Shown in pieces: positions 56,629 through 64,000 of a DNA stretch of 64,000 nucleotides. The stretch is from Paracoccaceae bacterium (GTDB taxonomy: Bacteria; Pseudomonadota; Alphaproteobacteria; Rhodobacterales; Rhodobacteraceae). Within the stretch, counting starts at the first letter, position 1. Every line of letters starts with the position of its first letter. Under the pieces are notes generated by a model. That model saw only the letters and a list, made by a program, of their open reading frames with translations, was not told where the DNA came from and did not search any database. The stretch covers positions 1 through 64,000 of the forward strand of contig JAQWQJ010000054.1 in NCBI GenBank assembly GCA_029244725.1. The letters are read 5' to 3'. The position numbers and the translations under genes are program-made.

Positions 56629-57402
56629 GACCACTTCAGGATAGTCGCGATGAAAGACCCAACGGTCCCCTTCCGACATCTTGGGCTGGTATTTATAGCC
56701 GCCAAAATCAAAGTCCTTAAGCCCCTCAGGATCAGTTACGCGGCGCTGAATAACAAACCGCGCCATTGATCCACGCGCTTTTTTGGCAAAGAACGAAACG
56801 ATTTTGGCCTCGCCGTTTTTTTCTTCCATGAATACAGGTGTGATGACACGCAGTTTTAACGCTTTGGTGTCAGCAGCTCCGAAGTATTCCTGACTTGCGC
56901 AATTGACCAAGGTTTCCGTGCCAAGCTCATCTGCTTGCGCGACCAAAGCCTTTGAAATCTGCGTCCCCCAATAGTCATAAAGGTTTTTTCCGCGTCGAGT
57001 TTTTAGCCGGCTACCCATTTCCAAGCGATATGGCTGAATGGCATCCAACGGGCGTAGAACGCCGTAAAGCCCGGACAGAATACGCAAATGATCCTGCGCC
57101 CAATCCAGTTCGTCTTGTTCAAGTGATGCGGCCTCAAGACCGATATACGTGTCACCAGCAAAGGCACGAACGGCGGGGCGGATGGTTTCAGTTTCAGGTT
57201 CGGCTTCAAAAGCTTTGAACCTATCTCGGTTCAAGCGCGCCAAATCTGCTGACAGGTCCATCAGCTTTCTAAGATCGCCAAGTGTTTGTCCGCGCATGGT
57301 CTTAGACAATCGCACAGCATCGGCCTGAAAGTCAGGATGCGTGATTTCGCCAACGACCGGCGACCAGTCCAAACGTTTTGCAGGTGAAATGACAACCAGC
57401 AT
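56623..57402 (-). CDS. yaaA: Peroxide stress protein YaaA (DUF328)
   Basis: A 259-residue protein with the full YaaA signature: VISPAKRLDW at the start, AVRAFAGDTYIGLEA, LRILSGLYGVLRPLDAIQPYRLEMG and NCASQEYF. In Escherichia coli YaaA limits free iron during hydrogen peroxide stress and binds DNA. Length is normal. It is convergent with the thiolase gene and 29 bases downstream of recQ on the same strand. Confidence 0.95.
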   Translation of the reverse strand: MLVVISPAKRLDWSPVVGEITHPDFQADAVRLSKTMRGQTLGDLRKLMDLSADLARLNRDRFKAFEAEPETETIRPAVRAFAGDTYIGLEAASLEQDELDWAQDHLRILSGLYGVLRPLDAIQPYRLEMGSRLKTRRGKNLYDYWGTQISKALVAQADELGTETLVNCASQEYFGAADTKALKLRVITPVFMEEKNGEAKIVSFFAKKARGSMARFVIQRRVTDPEGLKDFDFGGYKYQPKMSEGDRWVFHRDYPEVVS

Positions 57403-57431
57403 GATCTTCCCCCAAATGCTTCGCGAAAGGT

Positions 57432-59471
57432 CTAGCCTGCCTCGCGCAGGACGTCCAGAAAAGCGGCGCCGAAACGTTCCGCTTTACGATCGCCGAGCAC
57501 GCGTTCGATGGCCAATTGATCTCCGCCACGGAGTTGGGCGACCTTGGCAAGCTGCGAGGCCGAACAGCTTAGGGGTTTATCCGTTCCAGCCAGCCCTCGT
57601 GATAGATCGGCTTGTACTTCCATCAACCGGTCATAAACATTGCCTGCTTCTTTGCCCGCCAGTTTTCGCCGTGTTGGATGCATTTCAGGCGCGTCTTGCG
57701 CCACAACAGACAAAAATGCGTCGCCGTACCGCTCAAGTTTCTTTGCGCCAATCCCATTGATCCGCGCCATATCGTCAAGCGTCTTGGGGCGCGCCTCGGC
57801 CATTTCGATCAGTGTGCGGTCTGGAAAAATGATATAGGCAGGTACGGCTGCCTGTTCAGCCAGCGCACGTCGTTTGGCCTTGAGCGCGGACAGCAAAGGT
57901 GCGTCCTCTTCGGACACCATGGATTTTACTGCCGGTCGACGCTTGGCCGCTTTGATCGTGTCTTGGCGTAACTCAATCGTCGCCTCATCGCGCAGGATTG
58001 GGCGCGCAGCATCGGTCATCTGCAATGCCCCGTGACGTTCGGCATCTGGGCGGATTAGATCATGCCCCATCATCTGACGGAAAATCGCCTGCCACTGCGG
58101 GCGCGAATATTCCTTACCAACACCAAAAGTCGGCAGCTGATCGTGATTCCGACCCATCACCTTGTCGGTTTCATTCCCAAGTAGAATGTCGATCAAATGC
58201 CCCGCGCCAAAACCCTCGTTGGTGCGCAGGATGGCGGACAATGCTTTGCGAACCGCCAAGGTGCCATCAAACGTCATGGGCGGCACATCGCAGAGATCGC
58301 ACTTGCCGCATTTGATGTCACTTTCACCAAAATACCCAAGCAGAGTTTCGCGGCGACATCTCAATGCCTCGGCCAATCCTAACAGAGCATTCAAACGACC
58401 ATGGTCAGCCGCTCGGCGCTCAGGAGGGGCCAATCCTTCGTCGATCTGACTACGTCGAAGTCGAATGTCTTCGGGTCCAAACAGCGTCAAAGTTTCTGCG
58501 GCGGCTCCATCACGACCGGCACGCCCGATTTCCTGATAGTAAGCCTCAATAGACTTTGGCAGATCAGCATGTGCGACCCACCGAATATCTGGCTTGTCGA
58601 TACCCATGCCAAAGGCAACCGTGGCAACAACAATCAAACCATCTTCGCGCTGAAAACGCGCCTCTGTTATCCGCCGATCCTCGGCTTGCATGCCGCCGTG
58701 ATAATGCGTGGCGGCATGTCCAGCGTCGCGCAAAGCTTTGGCCAAAACCTCAGTCTTAGCGCGCGTTCCGCAGTAGACGATGCCTGATTGACCTTTTCGT
58801 GCATCCGCAAAGTCCAATATCTGGCGGCGCGGACCGTCTTTCGCGGCAAAATTCAAATGGATGTTGGGCCGATCAAAACCGCGAAGAAAGATCGTCGGTT
58901 TTTCGTCCTGGAACAGACGTTCGACAATCTCGTCCCGCGTTTCTTGGTCGGCGGTCGCTGTAAACGCCGCTAAAGGCACATTAAGGGCACGACGCAACTC
59001 ACCGATCCGCAAGTAGTCAGGGCGGAAATCGTGCCCCCACTGGCTGACACAATGGGCCTCGTCCACTGCGATAAGCGATACATTGATCCGCCGCAGCAGG
59101 TTCATCGCCGAGCCTGCCGCCAAACGCTCAGGCGCCATATAAAGCAGCTTAAGGCGTCCGGCATCCAGCGCTTCATACACCTGATCGGTTTCTTCAGGTG
59201 TATTGCCCGAGGTCAGCGCCCCAGCCTCAACTCCGGCTTCACGAAGGGCACGAACTTGATCGCGCATCAGGGCTATCAACGGCGAAATGACAACAGTCAC
59301 ACCATCGCGCATAAGCGCAGGCAATTGAAAACAAAGTGATTTTCCACCGCCGGTGGGCATAATTGCCAACGCATTTTGGCCAGCGGCAACGCAATCCACA
59401 ATTTCAGCCTGTCCAAGCCGAAAGGATTCGAATCCGAAAACGTCGCGCAATAACGCGTCGCGGTTGCTCAT
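57432..59471 (-). CDS. recQ: ATP-dependent DNA helicase RecQ
   Basis: A 679-residue 3'-5' helicase. Walker A is GGGKS at 41-45 and DEAH is at 137-140. Motif V/VI is in VVATVAFGMGIDKPDIR and EIGRAGRDG. The zinc-binding subdomain has CRRETLLGYFG then CGKCDLCD, four cysteines as expected. Winged-helix and a C-terminal HRDC domain follow (LRDTIKAAKR..., then DMARINGIGAKKLERYG). All regions look intact. Confidence 0.96.
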   Translation of the reverse strand: MSNRDALLRDVFGFESFRLGQAEIVDCVAAGQNALAIMPTGGGKSLCFQLPALMRDGVTVVISPLIALMRDQVRALREAGVEAGALTSGNTPEETDQVYEALDAGRLKLLYMAPERLAAGSAMNLLRRINVSLIAVDEAHCVSQWGHDFRPDYLRIGELRRALNVPLAAFTATADQETRDEIVERLFQDEKPTIFLRGFDRPNIHLNFAAKDGPRRQILDFADARKGQSGIVYCGTRAKTEVLAKALRDAGHAATHYHGGMQAEDRRITEARFQREDGLIVVATVAFGMGIDKPDIRWVAHADLPKSIEAYYQEIGRAGRDGAAAETLTLFGPEDIRLRRSQIDEGLAPPERRAADHGRLNALLGLAEALRCRRETLLGYFGESDIKCGKCDLCDVPPMTFDGTLAVRKALSAILRTNEGFGAGHLIDILLGNETDKVMGRNHDQLPTFGVGKEYSRPQWQAIFRQMMGHDLIRPDAERHGALQMTDAARPILRDEATIELRQDTIKAAKRRPAVKSMVSEEDAPLLSALKAKRRALAEQAAVPAYIIFPDRTLIEMAEARPKTLDDMARINGIGAKKLERYGDAFLSVVAQDAPEMHPTRRKLAGKEAGNVYDRLMEVQADLSRGLAGTDKPLSCSASQLAKVAQLRGGDQLAIERVLGDRKAERFGAAFLDVLREAG

Positions 59472-59547
59472 CTGGGAAACCCTGTTTGGTTAGTTGTCTG
59501 CTCTTAGAGCAACAATTTCACATTAAGGAATCTTGAACAAGGCAAGA

Positions 59548-59835
59548 TCACATAAACAGCATACGGTTGTTTTGAAGAATAATTTGAATCACGATCAGAC
59601 CAATAAACGCCACCAAAGGCGCAAGGTCCATTGGACCGGTATTCGGCAAAAATCGTCTAATTGGCGTGTAAATCGGGTCAAGCAAACGGGTCAGGCCGTT
59701 CCATATCTGACTAACCATCGGTTGATATGGGTTTAGCACTTGAAATGAGATCAGCCAGCTCATGATGATATGGGCAATCATTACATACCAGACGACATCA
59801 ATGAGTAGCATCAGAATCTGATAAAGTGACTGCAT
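59548..59835 (-). CDS. YggT family membrane protein
   Basis: A protein of about 95 residues with two hydrophobic helices (about 5-30 and 65-90) enclosing a loop with NPYQPMVSQIWNGLTRLLDPIYTPIRRFLPNTGPMDLAPL, the YggT signature. The family is linked to osmotic balance and chloroplast/bacterial division, without defined activity. ATG 59835 has AGAGGAAA upstream; the frame extends to 59865. It is a lone gene divergent from the thioesterase gene. Confidence 0.92.
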   Translation of the reverse strand: MQSLYQILMLLIDVVWYVMIAHIIMSWLISFQVLNPYQPMVSQIWNGLTRLLDPIYTPIRRFLPNTGPMDLAPLVAFIGLIVIQIILQNNRMLFM

Positions 59836-59963
59836 GTTTCTCGTTTCCTCTTGTTGTTGATCCAACAGGTAAGGTCTTGGTCGCTAAAGGGCAAGAGTGC
59901 CGCAGGGTATGTATTGACGCTCAACTACTCTTGTCAGATCACGATGGGTAAGGAGACCACTTC

Positions 59964-60506
59964 ATGTACCCTCTTATTCGTTTCGTCGGTGAGCTTGTTA
60001 AGTTCCGCAATAAGCCGATTAATCTGTTTGATCCACATATCTCGACCCACCGCTGTATGCCCTGGGACATTGATCCCTGGATGGAATTAAACAACGGTCG
60101 GACGTTGACGCTGTATGATCTGGCGCGTGTCCCTTACTTCGTGCGCTCAGGAGCTATTAAGGTCCTGACCAAAAACAAATGGCGCGTGACTGTGGCTGGG
60201 GTCTCAGTGCGCTACCGCAAACGGATAACGGCGCTTGAAAAGATAACGATCTATTCCAAGTTCATCGGTTGGGACGATCGGTTCTTCTACACTGAACAAT
60301 CCATTTGGAAGAAAAACGGCGATTGCGCCAACCAAGTTGTCGTCCGTTCTGCCATCGTGGGGGATCAAGGCATCGTAGCGCCCGCAAAAATGGCCGGGGC
60401 ATATGGGTTCACTGGCGATGCGCCGGTAATGGCCGATTGGGTACTTAACTGGATCAAAGCCGAGGACACTCGACCTTGGCCGCCTGAAAATTCTCCACTT
60501 GCCTAA
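59964..60506 (+). CDS. Thioesterase family protein (hot-dog fold)
   Basis: A 180-residue protein. STHRCMPWDIDPWMELNNGRTLTLYDLAR (about 28-56) is the acidic hot-dog active-site helix of 4-hydroxybenzoyl-CoA-type thioesterases in modified form, with D-x-D-x-W-x-E-x-N-N-G. VAGVSVRYRKRITALEKITIYSKFIGWDDRFFYTEQ follows as beta strands. The substrate is likely an acyl-CoA. AAGGAGACC precedes the start. The UMF1-type carrier gene follows 50 bases after the stop. Confidence 0.85.
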   Translation: MYPLIRFVGELVKFRNKPINLFDPHISTHRCMPWDIDPWMELNNGRTLTLYDLARVPYFVRSGAIKVLTKNKWRVTVAGVSVRYRKRITALEKITIYSKFIGWDDRFFYTEQSIWKKNGDCANQVVVRSAIVGDQGIVAPAKMAGAYGFTGDAPVMADWVLNWIKAEDTRPWPPENSPLA

Positions 60507-60556
60507 AAGGTTAATAAGCGACCATATTGACCGTCTACAAGTTGAGGGGCGAGTGG

Positions 60557-61891
60557 TTGGAAGTTTCAAACAAGAAACGTATTTGGGGGTGGTTCTTCTT
60601 TGATTGGGCGAGCCAACCGTATAACACGCTGATCATCACTTTCATTTTTGCGCCTTATATCAAAGAGTTGATGGGTGACGGCGTGCAAGCACAGGCCGCT
60701 TGGGGCTTTGGTGTCGGCGCTGCAGGTATCATCATCGCCATACTTGCTCCGATCTTGGGTGCTATGGCCGACTCGTCGGGTAAGCGCATGCGCTGGATCT
60801 GGCTGTTTTCCATTCTGTACGTTGTTGGCTCATTCGGTTTGTGGACCGCTGCGCCCGACAGCTTCAACCTGTACGCAATCCTCGCCTTCTTTGCGATTGG
60901 AATGATCGGCATGGAGTTCGCGACAATCTTCACCAACTCAATGCTTCCCGATCTTGGCCCACGCGAAGATGTTGGCAAACTCTCCGGCAACGGATGGGCG
61001 TTTGGCTATGTAGGCGGACTGATCGCGCTGGCGACGATGCTGGTTCTTTTTGCAGAAAGCGCTGAAACCGGTCGCACATTTGTTGGACTAGAACCAGCAC
61101 TTGGCCTCGATGCCGCAGCCCGTGAAGGCACCCGATTTGTCGGCCCGCTGACAGCGGTCTGGTACATCGTGTTTATGATCCCGTTCTTTCTTTGGGTCAA
61201 AGACGCAAAGCCCGTTGCTGCCGCCAAAGGCGCTACGATGGGCGCTCTGAAAGAGCTTGCTGAAACGCTGCGTTCATTGCCATCTCGTCCATCCCTTTTC
61301 GCCTATCTCGGCTCGTCGATGTTCTATCGAGACGCGCTAAACGGGCTTTACACTTTCGGCGGAATTTATGCTGCTGGCGTCTTGAACTGGACCGTGGTGG
61401 ACGTTGGCATATTTGGCATCGTCGCAATCATCTTCGGTGCAATTTTCGCTTGGCTTGGCGGTCGTGCAGATATGCGCTTTGGACCCAAGCCTGTGATCCG
61501 GTCCTCTGTTATCGGCCTGATGTTGGTCACGCTGATCGTGACATTGGTATCGCGTGAGTCTGTCGTGTTCATTGCGGTAGGCCCGGACAGCGCTCTACCT
61601 GACATATCGTTTTATATCCTTGGTGCATTGATCGGCGCTTTAGGCGGCATGATCCAATCAGCCAGTCGGACAATGATGGTGCGCCAAGCGAACCCAGATC
61701 GCATGACCGAAGCCTTTGGGCTATATGCTTTGGCAGGCAAATCGACCAGCTTCATTGCGCCGCTTTTGATTGGCGTCGTAACAGCGGTGAGCGGCAATCA
61801 ACAAATCGGTATTGCCCCGCTGATTGCCCTTTTTGCAATCGGCCTAATCCTGCTCAGATATGTCGAAGCTGATCCCAAATCTGGTGGCTGA
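60557..61891 (+). CDS. MFS transporter, UMF1/Atg22-like
   Basis: A 444-residue membrane protein with about twelve helices. The signature GWFFFDWASQPYNTLIITFIFAPYI matches the UMF1 family (Atg22-like), as do FATIFTNSMLPDLGPREDVGKLSGNGWAFGYVGG and MIQSASRTMMVRQANPD. Yeast Atg22 exports amino acids from the vacuole; the bacterial substrate is unknown. The likely start is TTG 60557 with GAGGGG eight bases before; TTG 60527 is an alternative. Confidence 0.9.
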   Translation: MEVSNKKRIWGWFFFDWASQPYNTLIITFIFAPYIKELMGDGVQAQAAWGFGVGAAGIIIAILAPILGAMADSSGKRMRWIWLFSILYVVGSFGLWTAAPDSFNLYAILAFFAIGMIGMEFATIFTNSMLPDLGPREDVGKLSGNGWAFGYVGGLIALATMLVLFAESAETGRTFVGLEPALGLDAAAREGTRFVGPLTAVWYIVFMIPFFLWVKDAKPVAAAKGATMGALKELAETLRSLPSRPSLFAYLGSSMFYRDALNGLYTFGGIYAAGVLNWTVVDVGIFGIVAIIFGAIFAWLGGRADMRFGPKPVIRSSVIGLMLVTLIVTLVSRESVVFIAVGPDSALPDISFYILGALIGALGGMIQSASRTMMVRQANPDRMTEAFGLYALAGKSTSFIAPLLIGVVTAVSGNQQIGIAPLIALFAIGLILLRYVEADPKSGG

Positions 61892-61978
61892 CCACAAGAT
61901 TTATAATTTTTCCTTTTGACATACGCAAAATCTGTGGCACGCTTTCGTTAATCGCAACAATCGAAAGGAGGTGATCCA

Positions 61979-62035
61979 GTGTCTAAAGAGGTATTGGAGA
62001 GATGTGTCGGAACAGTTCGGAGGAAGCTCTCGTAA
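61979..62035 (+). CDS. Candidate 18-codon small ORF behind a maximal Shine-Dalgarno
   Basis: GTG start seven bases after AGGAGG, ending at TAA: MSKEVLERCVGTVRRKLS. It is too short to assign by family; the composition is basic towards the C-terminus with one cysteine. A second 19-codon frame starting at an ATG a little downstream (near 62002, right after GGAGAG) overlaps it. It may be a leader or regulatory peptide, or only an accident of the RNA. No homologue known to me. Confidence 0.4.
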   Translation: MSKEVLERCVGTVRRKLS

Positions 62036-62102
62036 AGGCAGCCCTTTGCGGCAGAACCTAGAATTGGTGTGATCCTAACCGACCCCACCTCCTAAATTCT
62101 CG

Positions 62103-62135
62103 AAGGGCCGCCCAGTTGCGTTGGGCGGCCCTTTT
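62103..62135 (+). terminator. Strong Rho-independent terminator upstream of arfB
   Basis: A 12-bp perfect stem, AAGGGCCGCCCA (62103-62114) with TGGGCGGCCCTT (62122-62133), runs into TTTT. It lies 58 bases before the arfB start, so it ends the upstream small transcript rather than arfB. Confidence 0.92.
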
Positions 62136-62192
62136 CGTTGCGCGTATGGTGGTATTTGTAATAGCTGTGCCTCGAAACAAGAACATACGGTC

Positions 62193-62615
62193 ATGCTGAA
62201 AATTACTGAACACATTGCCATAGAAGACTGGGAGCTGACTGAACAATTCGTCCGTGCCTCGGGTCCGGGTGGGCAAAATGTTAACAAAGTTTCCTCTGCT
62301 GTTGAGCTGCGCTTTGAGGCAGAACGATCGCCAAATCTGCCAGATGCTGTAAAGCGCCGCCTGAAGAAATTGGCGGGCCGTCGTTGGACAAATGAAGGCG
62401 CTATCGTCCTGCAGGTCAGTGAAGAGCGCAGCCAGGCCCGCAATCGAGATATCGCTAGGGAACGTTTGGCCGAACTGATCCGAAAGGCGACAATCGTCCC
62501 CAAAAGACGCCGCCCCACAAAGCCAACCTACGGATCCAAGTTACGCCGCCTTAAGGCCAAGAAAGAGCGCGGAGAGGTCAAAACCCTCCGTGGTAAAATA
62601 GGCTCTGAAGACTAA
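62193..62615 (+). CDS. arfB: Peptidyl-tRNA hydrolase ArfB (ribosome rescue)
   Basis: A 140-residue protein that hydrolyses peptidyl-tRNA on stalled ribosomes. The release-factor GGQ motif is at 26-28 in RASGPGGQNVNKVSSAVELRF. The basic tail (PKRRRPTKPTYGSKLRRLKAKKERGEVKTLRGK) enters the empty mRNA channel. Start ATG 62193 gives the family N-terminus; the frame reaches back to 62121, which lies in the terminator. Confidence 0.95.
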   Translation: MLKITEHIAIEDWELTEQFVRASGPGGQNVNKVSSAVELRFEAERSPNLPDAVKRRLKKLAGRRWTNEGAIVLQVSEERSQARNRDIARERLAELIRKATIVPKRRRPTKPTYGSKLRRLKAKKERGEVKTLRGKIGSED

Positions 62616-62640
62616 CTTCTTTTGTCCCCAAATATTCCCT

Positions 62641-62698
62641 GGGGAGCCGCCAAAGGCGGCGGGGGCAGCGCCCCCACATTACGAAGCGCAAAGCGCTG
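62641..62698. repeat. Cluster of three small hairpins (REP-like)
   Basis: GCCGCC-AAA-GGCGGC (62646-62660), GGGGGC-AGC-GCCCCC (62661-62675) and AGCGC-AAA-GCGCT (62685-62697) follow each other in 55 bases after arfB. GGAGCCGCC...GGCGGCGGGGGCAGCGCCCCC is reminiscent of interspersed elements in this group. The remaining 150 bases to the next gene show nothing. Confidence 0.5.
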
Positions 62699-62848
62699 CG
62701 TTACTTTAGAACCAAAGAAACCGCTCCATAAAATAGACGAAATAGTGAGTCTATGTTGAGAAACTACCAAAATGGGGCATTCTTATAGATCGAGCACTTT
62801 CATAAATTGCCATGGCATGGGTGATGCTAAGGGCGTCGGCGAAGTCTA

Positions 62849-63121
62849 TTAAGCGTTAGGCTCAAAAACTTTAAGTATGGTTTCTCGGTGTTCAGGAAAT
62901 TCCGCGATGTGAGAGCGTGCCCACTCATAGGAAAGTTCACGTGCCGCTTCAAAATCGGTTTCTGTTTCTGCCAGTCGAATGGATACTTCTGCCGTCAAAA
63001 TTCCTTCCACGTGGTTTTGGGGCAAGTCTAGCAGATCGTCTCTTAAACGAAAACGGCGGCCCGTTTGGACCGCCGTTTGCAATTTCATATATTCCAGATC
63101 GCTTAGCTGCGACCCTTCCAT
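62849..63121 (-). CDS. Small hypothetical protein downstream of the taurine-type permease
   Basis: A 90-residue frame starting inside the end of the permease gene (19-base overlap), or at ATG 63088 with a shorter product. The sequence is acidic, without membrane segments. Helix-like stretches are in VEGILTAEVSIRLAETETDFEAARELSYEWARSH. No Shine-Dalgarno is strong at either start. The family is not recognised; the overlap with a transport gene and normal-looking composition favour a real gene. Confidence 0.5.
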   Translation of the reverse strand: MEGSQLSDLEYMKLQTAVQTGRRFRLRDDLLDLPQNHVEGILTAEVSIRLAETETDFEAARELSYEWARSHIAEFPEHRETILKVFEPNA

Positions 63122-63999
63122 GGTACCAGCTTACGCTCAGCCATACGCATCAGTGTATCGATGCCAAATCCGATGGCGCCGATCAGGATGATGCCCAGAA
63201 GAACAATGTCAGTCTGCTGGAATTTCGACGCTGCCATGATCATAAAGCCCGCACCGTTCACACCCGAAACCAGTTCGGCTGCAACCACTGTGCCCCAGCA
63301 AACACCCATTGCCACACGGGCGCCGGTGAAGATTTCTGGCAGTGAGTTCGGCACAATTACTTGTCGCAAGATCTGAGACTTAGAGGCCCCAAGCGAATAG
63401 GCCGCGTGGACTTTGGTGATGTTCACACCCGACACGCCGGAACGTGCGGCAATAATCATAATCCAGAAGGCCGCGAGGAACAGCAGGATGATCTTACTTT
63501 CCTCGTCGATACCAAACCAAATGATCATCAGCGGGATCAACGCAAGTGGTGGAACTGGACGCATGAACTCAACGATTGGATCAAACCAACCGCGTGGCCA
63601 GTTCGCCAGACCCATCGCATAGCCAAGTGGAATACCCAGCAATGCACCAAAGAAGAAGCCTGCGATAACGCGGAACAGGGAAATTCCCAAGTGCTCGTGC
63701 AACATGTAACCGCGATACCCTTCGGTGGCGATTTCCATGAATCTTACGACCACGCTTTCAGGTGGTGGCAAATAGAGCGGGTCCATCTGCAAACCTGAGG
63801 GTGGTCTAAAGACGATTGCGCCCTTTGAGCTGAGTGAGAACCTGCCAGATGATGTACGAATAGACTCGCCCGCCGACAGAGGCTCTCCGTCGATGGCGAC
63901 GATTTTCGCTCCGTCTTTACGCTTTGAGTCGTCGTTCTTGTCGAACAGCAAAGTTTCCGAACGCGAAGCGATCATTGCCAAAGCGTCATCTTTGGCCAT
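63103..63999 (-). CDS. ABC transporter permease, taurine/nitrate/sulfonate type (TauC-like)
   Basis: A permease with about six membrane helices and the cytoplasmic EAA-loop YSLGASKSQILRQVIVPNSLPEIFTGAR near residues 201-230. It belongs to the SsuC/TauC family importing taurine or related sulfonates with a periplasmic binding protein and an ATPase, not in view. Residues 1-85 precede the first helix; this hydrophilic N-terminus is longer than in TauC of enteric bacteria. Sequence ends one base beyond the ATG, so a start further upstream is possible and the gene may be cut. Confidence 0.9.
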   Translation of the reverse strand: MAKDDALAMIASRSETLLFDKNDDSKRKDGAKIVAIDGEPLSAGESIRTSSGRFSLSSKGAIVFRPPSGLQMDPLYLPPPESVVVRFMEIATEGYRGYMLHEHLGISLFRVIAGFFFGALLGIPLGYAMGLANWPRGWFDPIVEFMRPVPPLALIPLMIIWFGIDEESKIILLFLAAFWIMIIAARSGVSGVNITKVHAAYSLGASKSQILRQVIVPNSLPEIFTGARVAMGVCWGTVVAAELVSGVNGAGFMIMAASKFQQTDIVLLGIILIGAIGFGIDTLMRMAERKLVPWKGRS

Positions 64000-64000
64000 G

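Larger units (their letters stand above)
61916..62135 (+). ncRNA. Putative structured small transcript with an exceptionally strong ribosome binding site
   Basis: TTGACA at 61916 is a perfect -35 hexamer with no clear -10. GAAAGGAGGTGATCCA (61963-61978) is complementary over 16 bases to the 3' end of 16S rRNA. AGGAGGTG (61967-61974) can also pair with CACCTCCT (62086-62093), which would hide it. GAGAG...CTCTC and AAAGG...CCTTT give internal stems. A strong terminator ends the unit. It may work as RNA, as a peptide gene, or both. Confidence 0.5.

Noticed and set aside
61960-61980. Possible 3' end of a 16S rRNA gene on the minus strand (TGGATCACCTCCTTTC)
   Set aside because: Only 16 bases match; the surroundings bear no rRNA sequence. 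It is better explained as a very long Shine-Dalgarno on the plus strand.
61979-62093. Resemblance to bacterial SRP RNA (CGGAGGAAGC ... AAAGGCAG)
   Set aside because: The SRP consensus GGTC-N-GGAAGGAAGCAGCC is not met and the pairing of the flanking arms is lacking.

Overview
The window is a chromosomal segment of an alphaproteobacterium, almost certainly a marine member of the Roseobacter group (Rhodobacterales). The signs are a CcrM-type GANTC methyltransferase, a CenR-like response regulator, an SPFH / ribbon-helix-helix / MscS operon, a taurine-type ABC permease, an AlkB alkane hydroxylase, a GTP cyclohydrolase II with a long N-terminal extension and moderate GC. The genus cannot be settled from the sequence. 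Gene density is high. Many neighbours overlap by ATGA, TAATG or TTGA junctions, and TTG starts are frequent. No rRNA, tRNA or CRISPR array was seen.

Layout. 1-138: left end of an IS1595-family element running off the window. 194-4422: a lipoprotein gene divergent from accD-folC, then an unknown gene and trmL. 4440-11627: zapE, an MFS carrier, a four-gene minus-strand operon (EamA exporter, HAD hydrolase, ornithine cyclodeaminase-like enzyme, alpha/beta hydrolase) and a divergent Cys/Met PLP enzyme. 11710-17482: a 3-hydroxyisobutyrate dehydrogenase-like enzyme, yaiI-fghA, rlmH-rsfS and the mscS / RHH / SPFH operon. 17739-24431: a leucine locus, leuC-(glycosyltransferase)-leuD-(membrane protein)-(EEP phosphatase)-leuB, with three non-leucine genes inside it. 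24559-27783: a second EamA carrier, a low-GC insert between two 63-bp direct repeats, a membrane-anchored winged-helix regulator with a small secreted partner, and a small exported basic protein.

27823-34288: rnhB, ccrM, alkB, mutY, a DciA-like DUF721 gene, a DsbA-like gene and a CoA transferase. 34285-38623: lpxK-waaA-bisphosphate nucleotidase-pmbA on the minus strand. 38783-41331: SDR, enoyl-CoA hydratase and a flavoprotein. 41312-45972: leuS-lptE-holA-gst on the minus strand. 46129-49367: a glycosyltransferase and a TPR-sulfotransferase. 49511-53375: porin, yggS, ribA and cenR. 53575-59835: PHP phosphoesterase, xthA, thiolase, yaaA, recQ and yggT. 59964-62615: thioesterase, UMF1-type MFS carrier, a small transcribed element and arfB. 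62849-63999: a small ORF and a tauC-like permease at the right edge.

The content is mainly housekeeping: fatty-acid and folate synthesis, leucine synthesis, lipid A-Kdo assembly and LPS export, DNA repair and methylation, and RNA modification. Points deserving attention are: the element at 61916-62135, which carries 16 nt exactly complementary to the 16S rRNA 3' tail, an 18-codon ORF and a terminator; the 63-bp repeats around an exported-protein gene; GANTC sites packed into the ccrM promoter; operator-like repeats before the SPFH operon and before fghA; and a ToxR-like membrane regulator operon.
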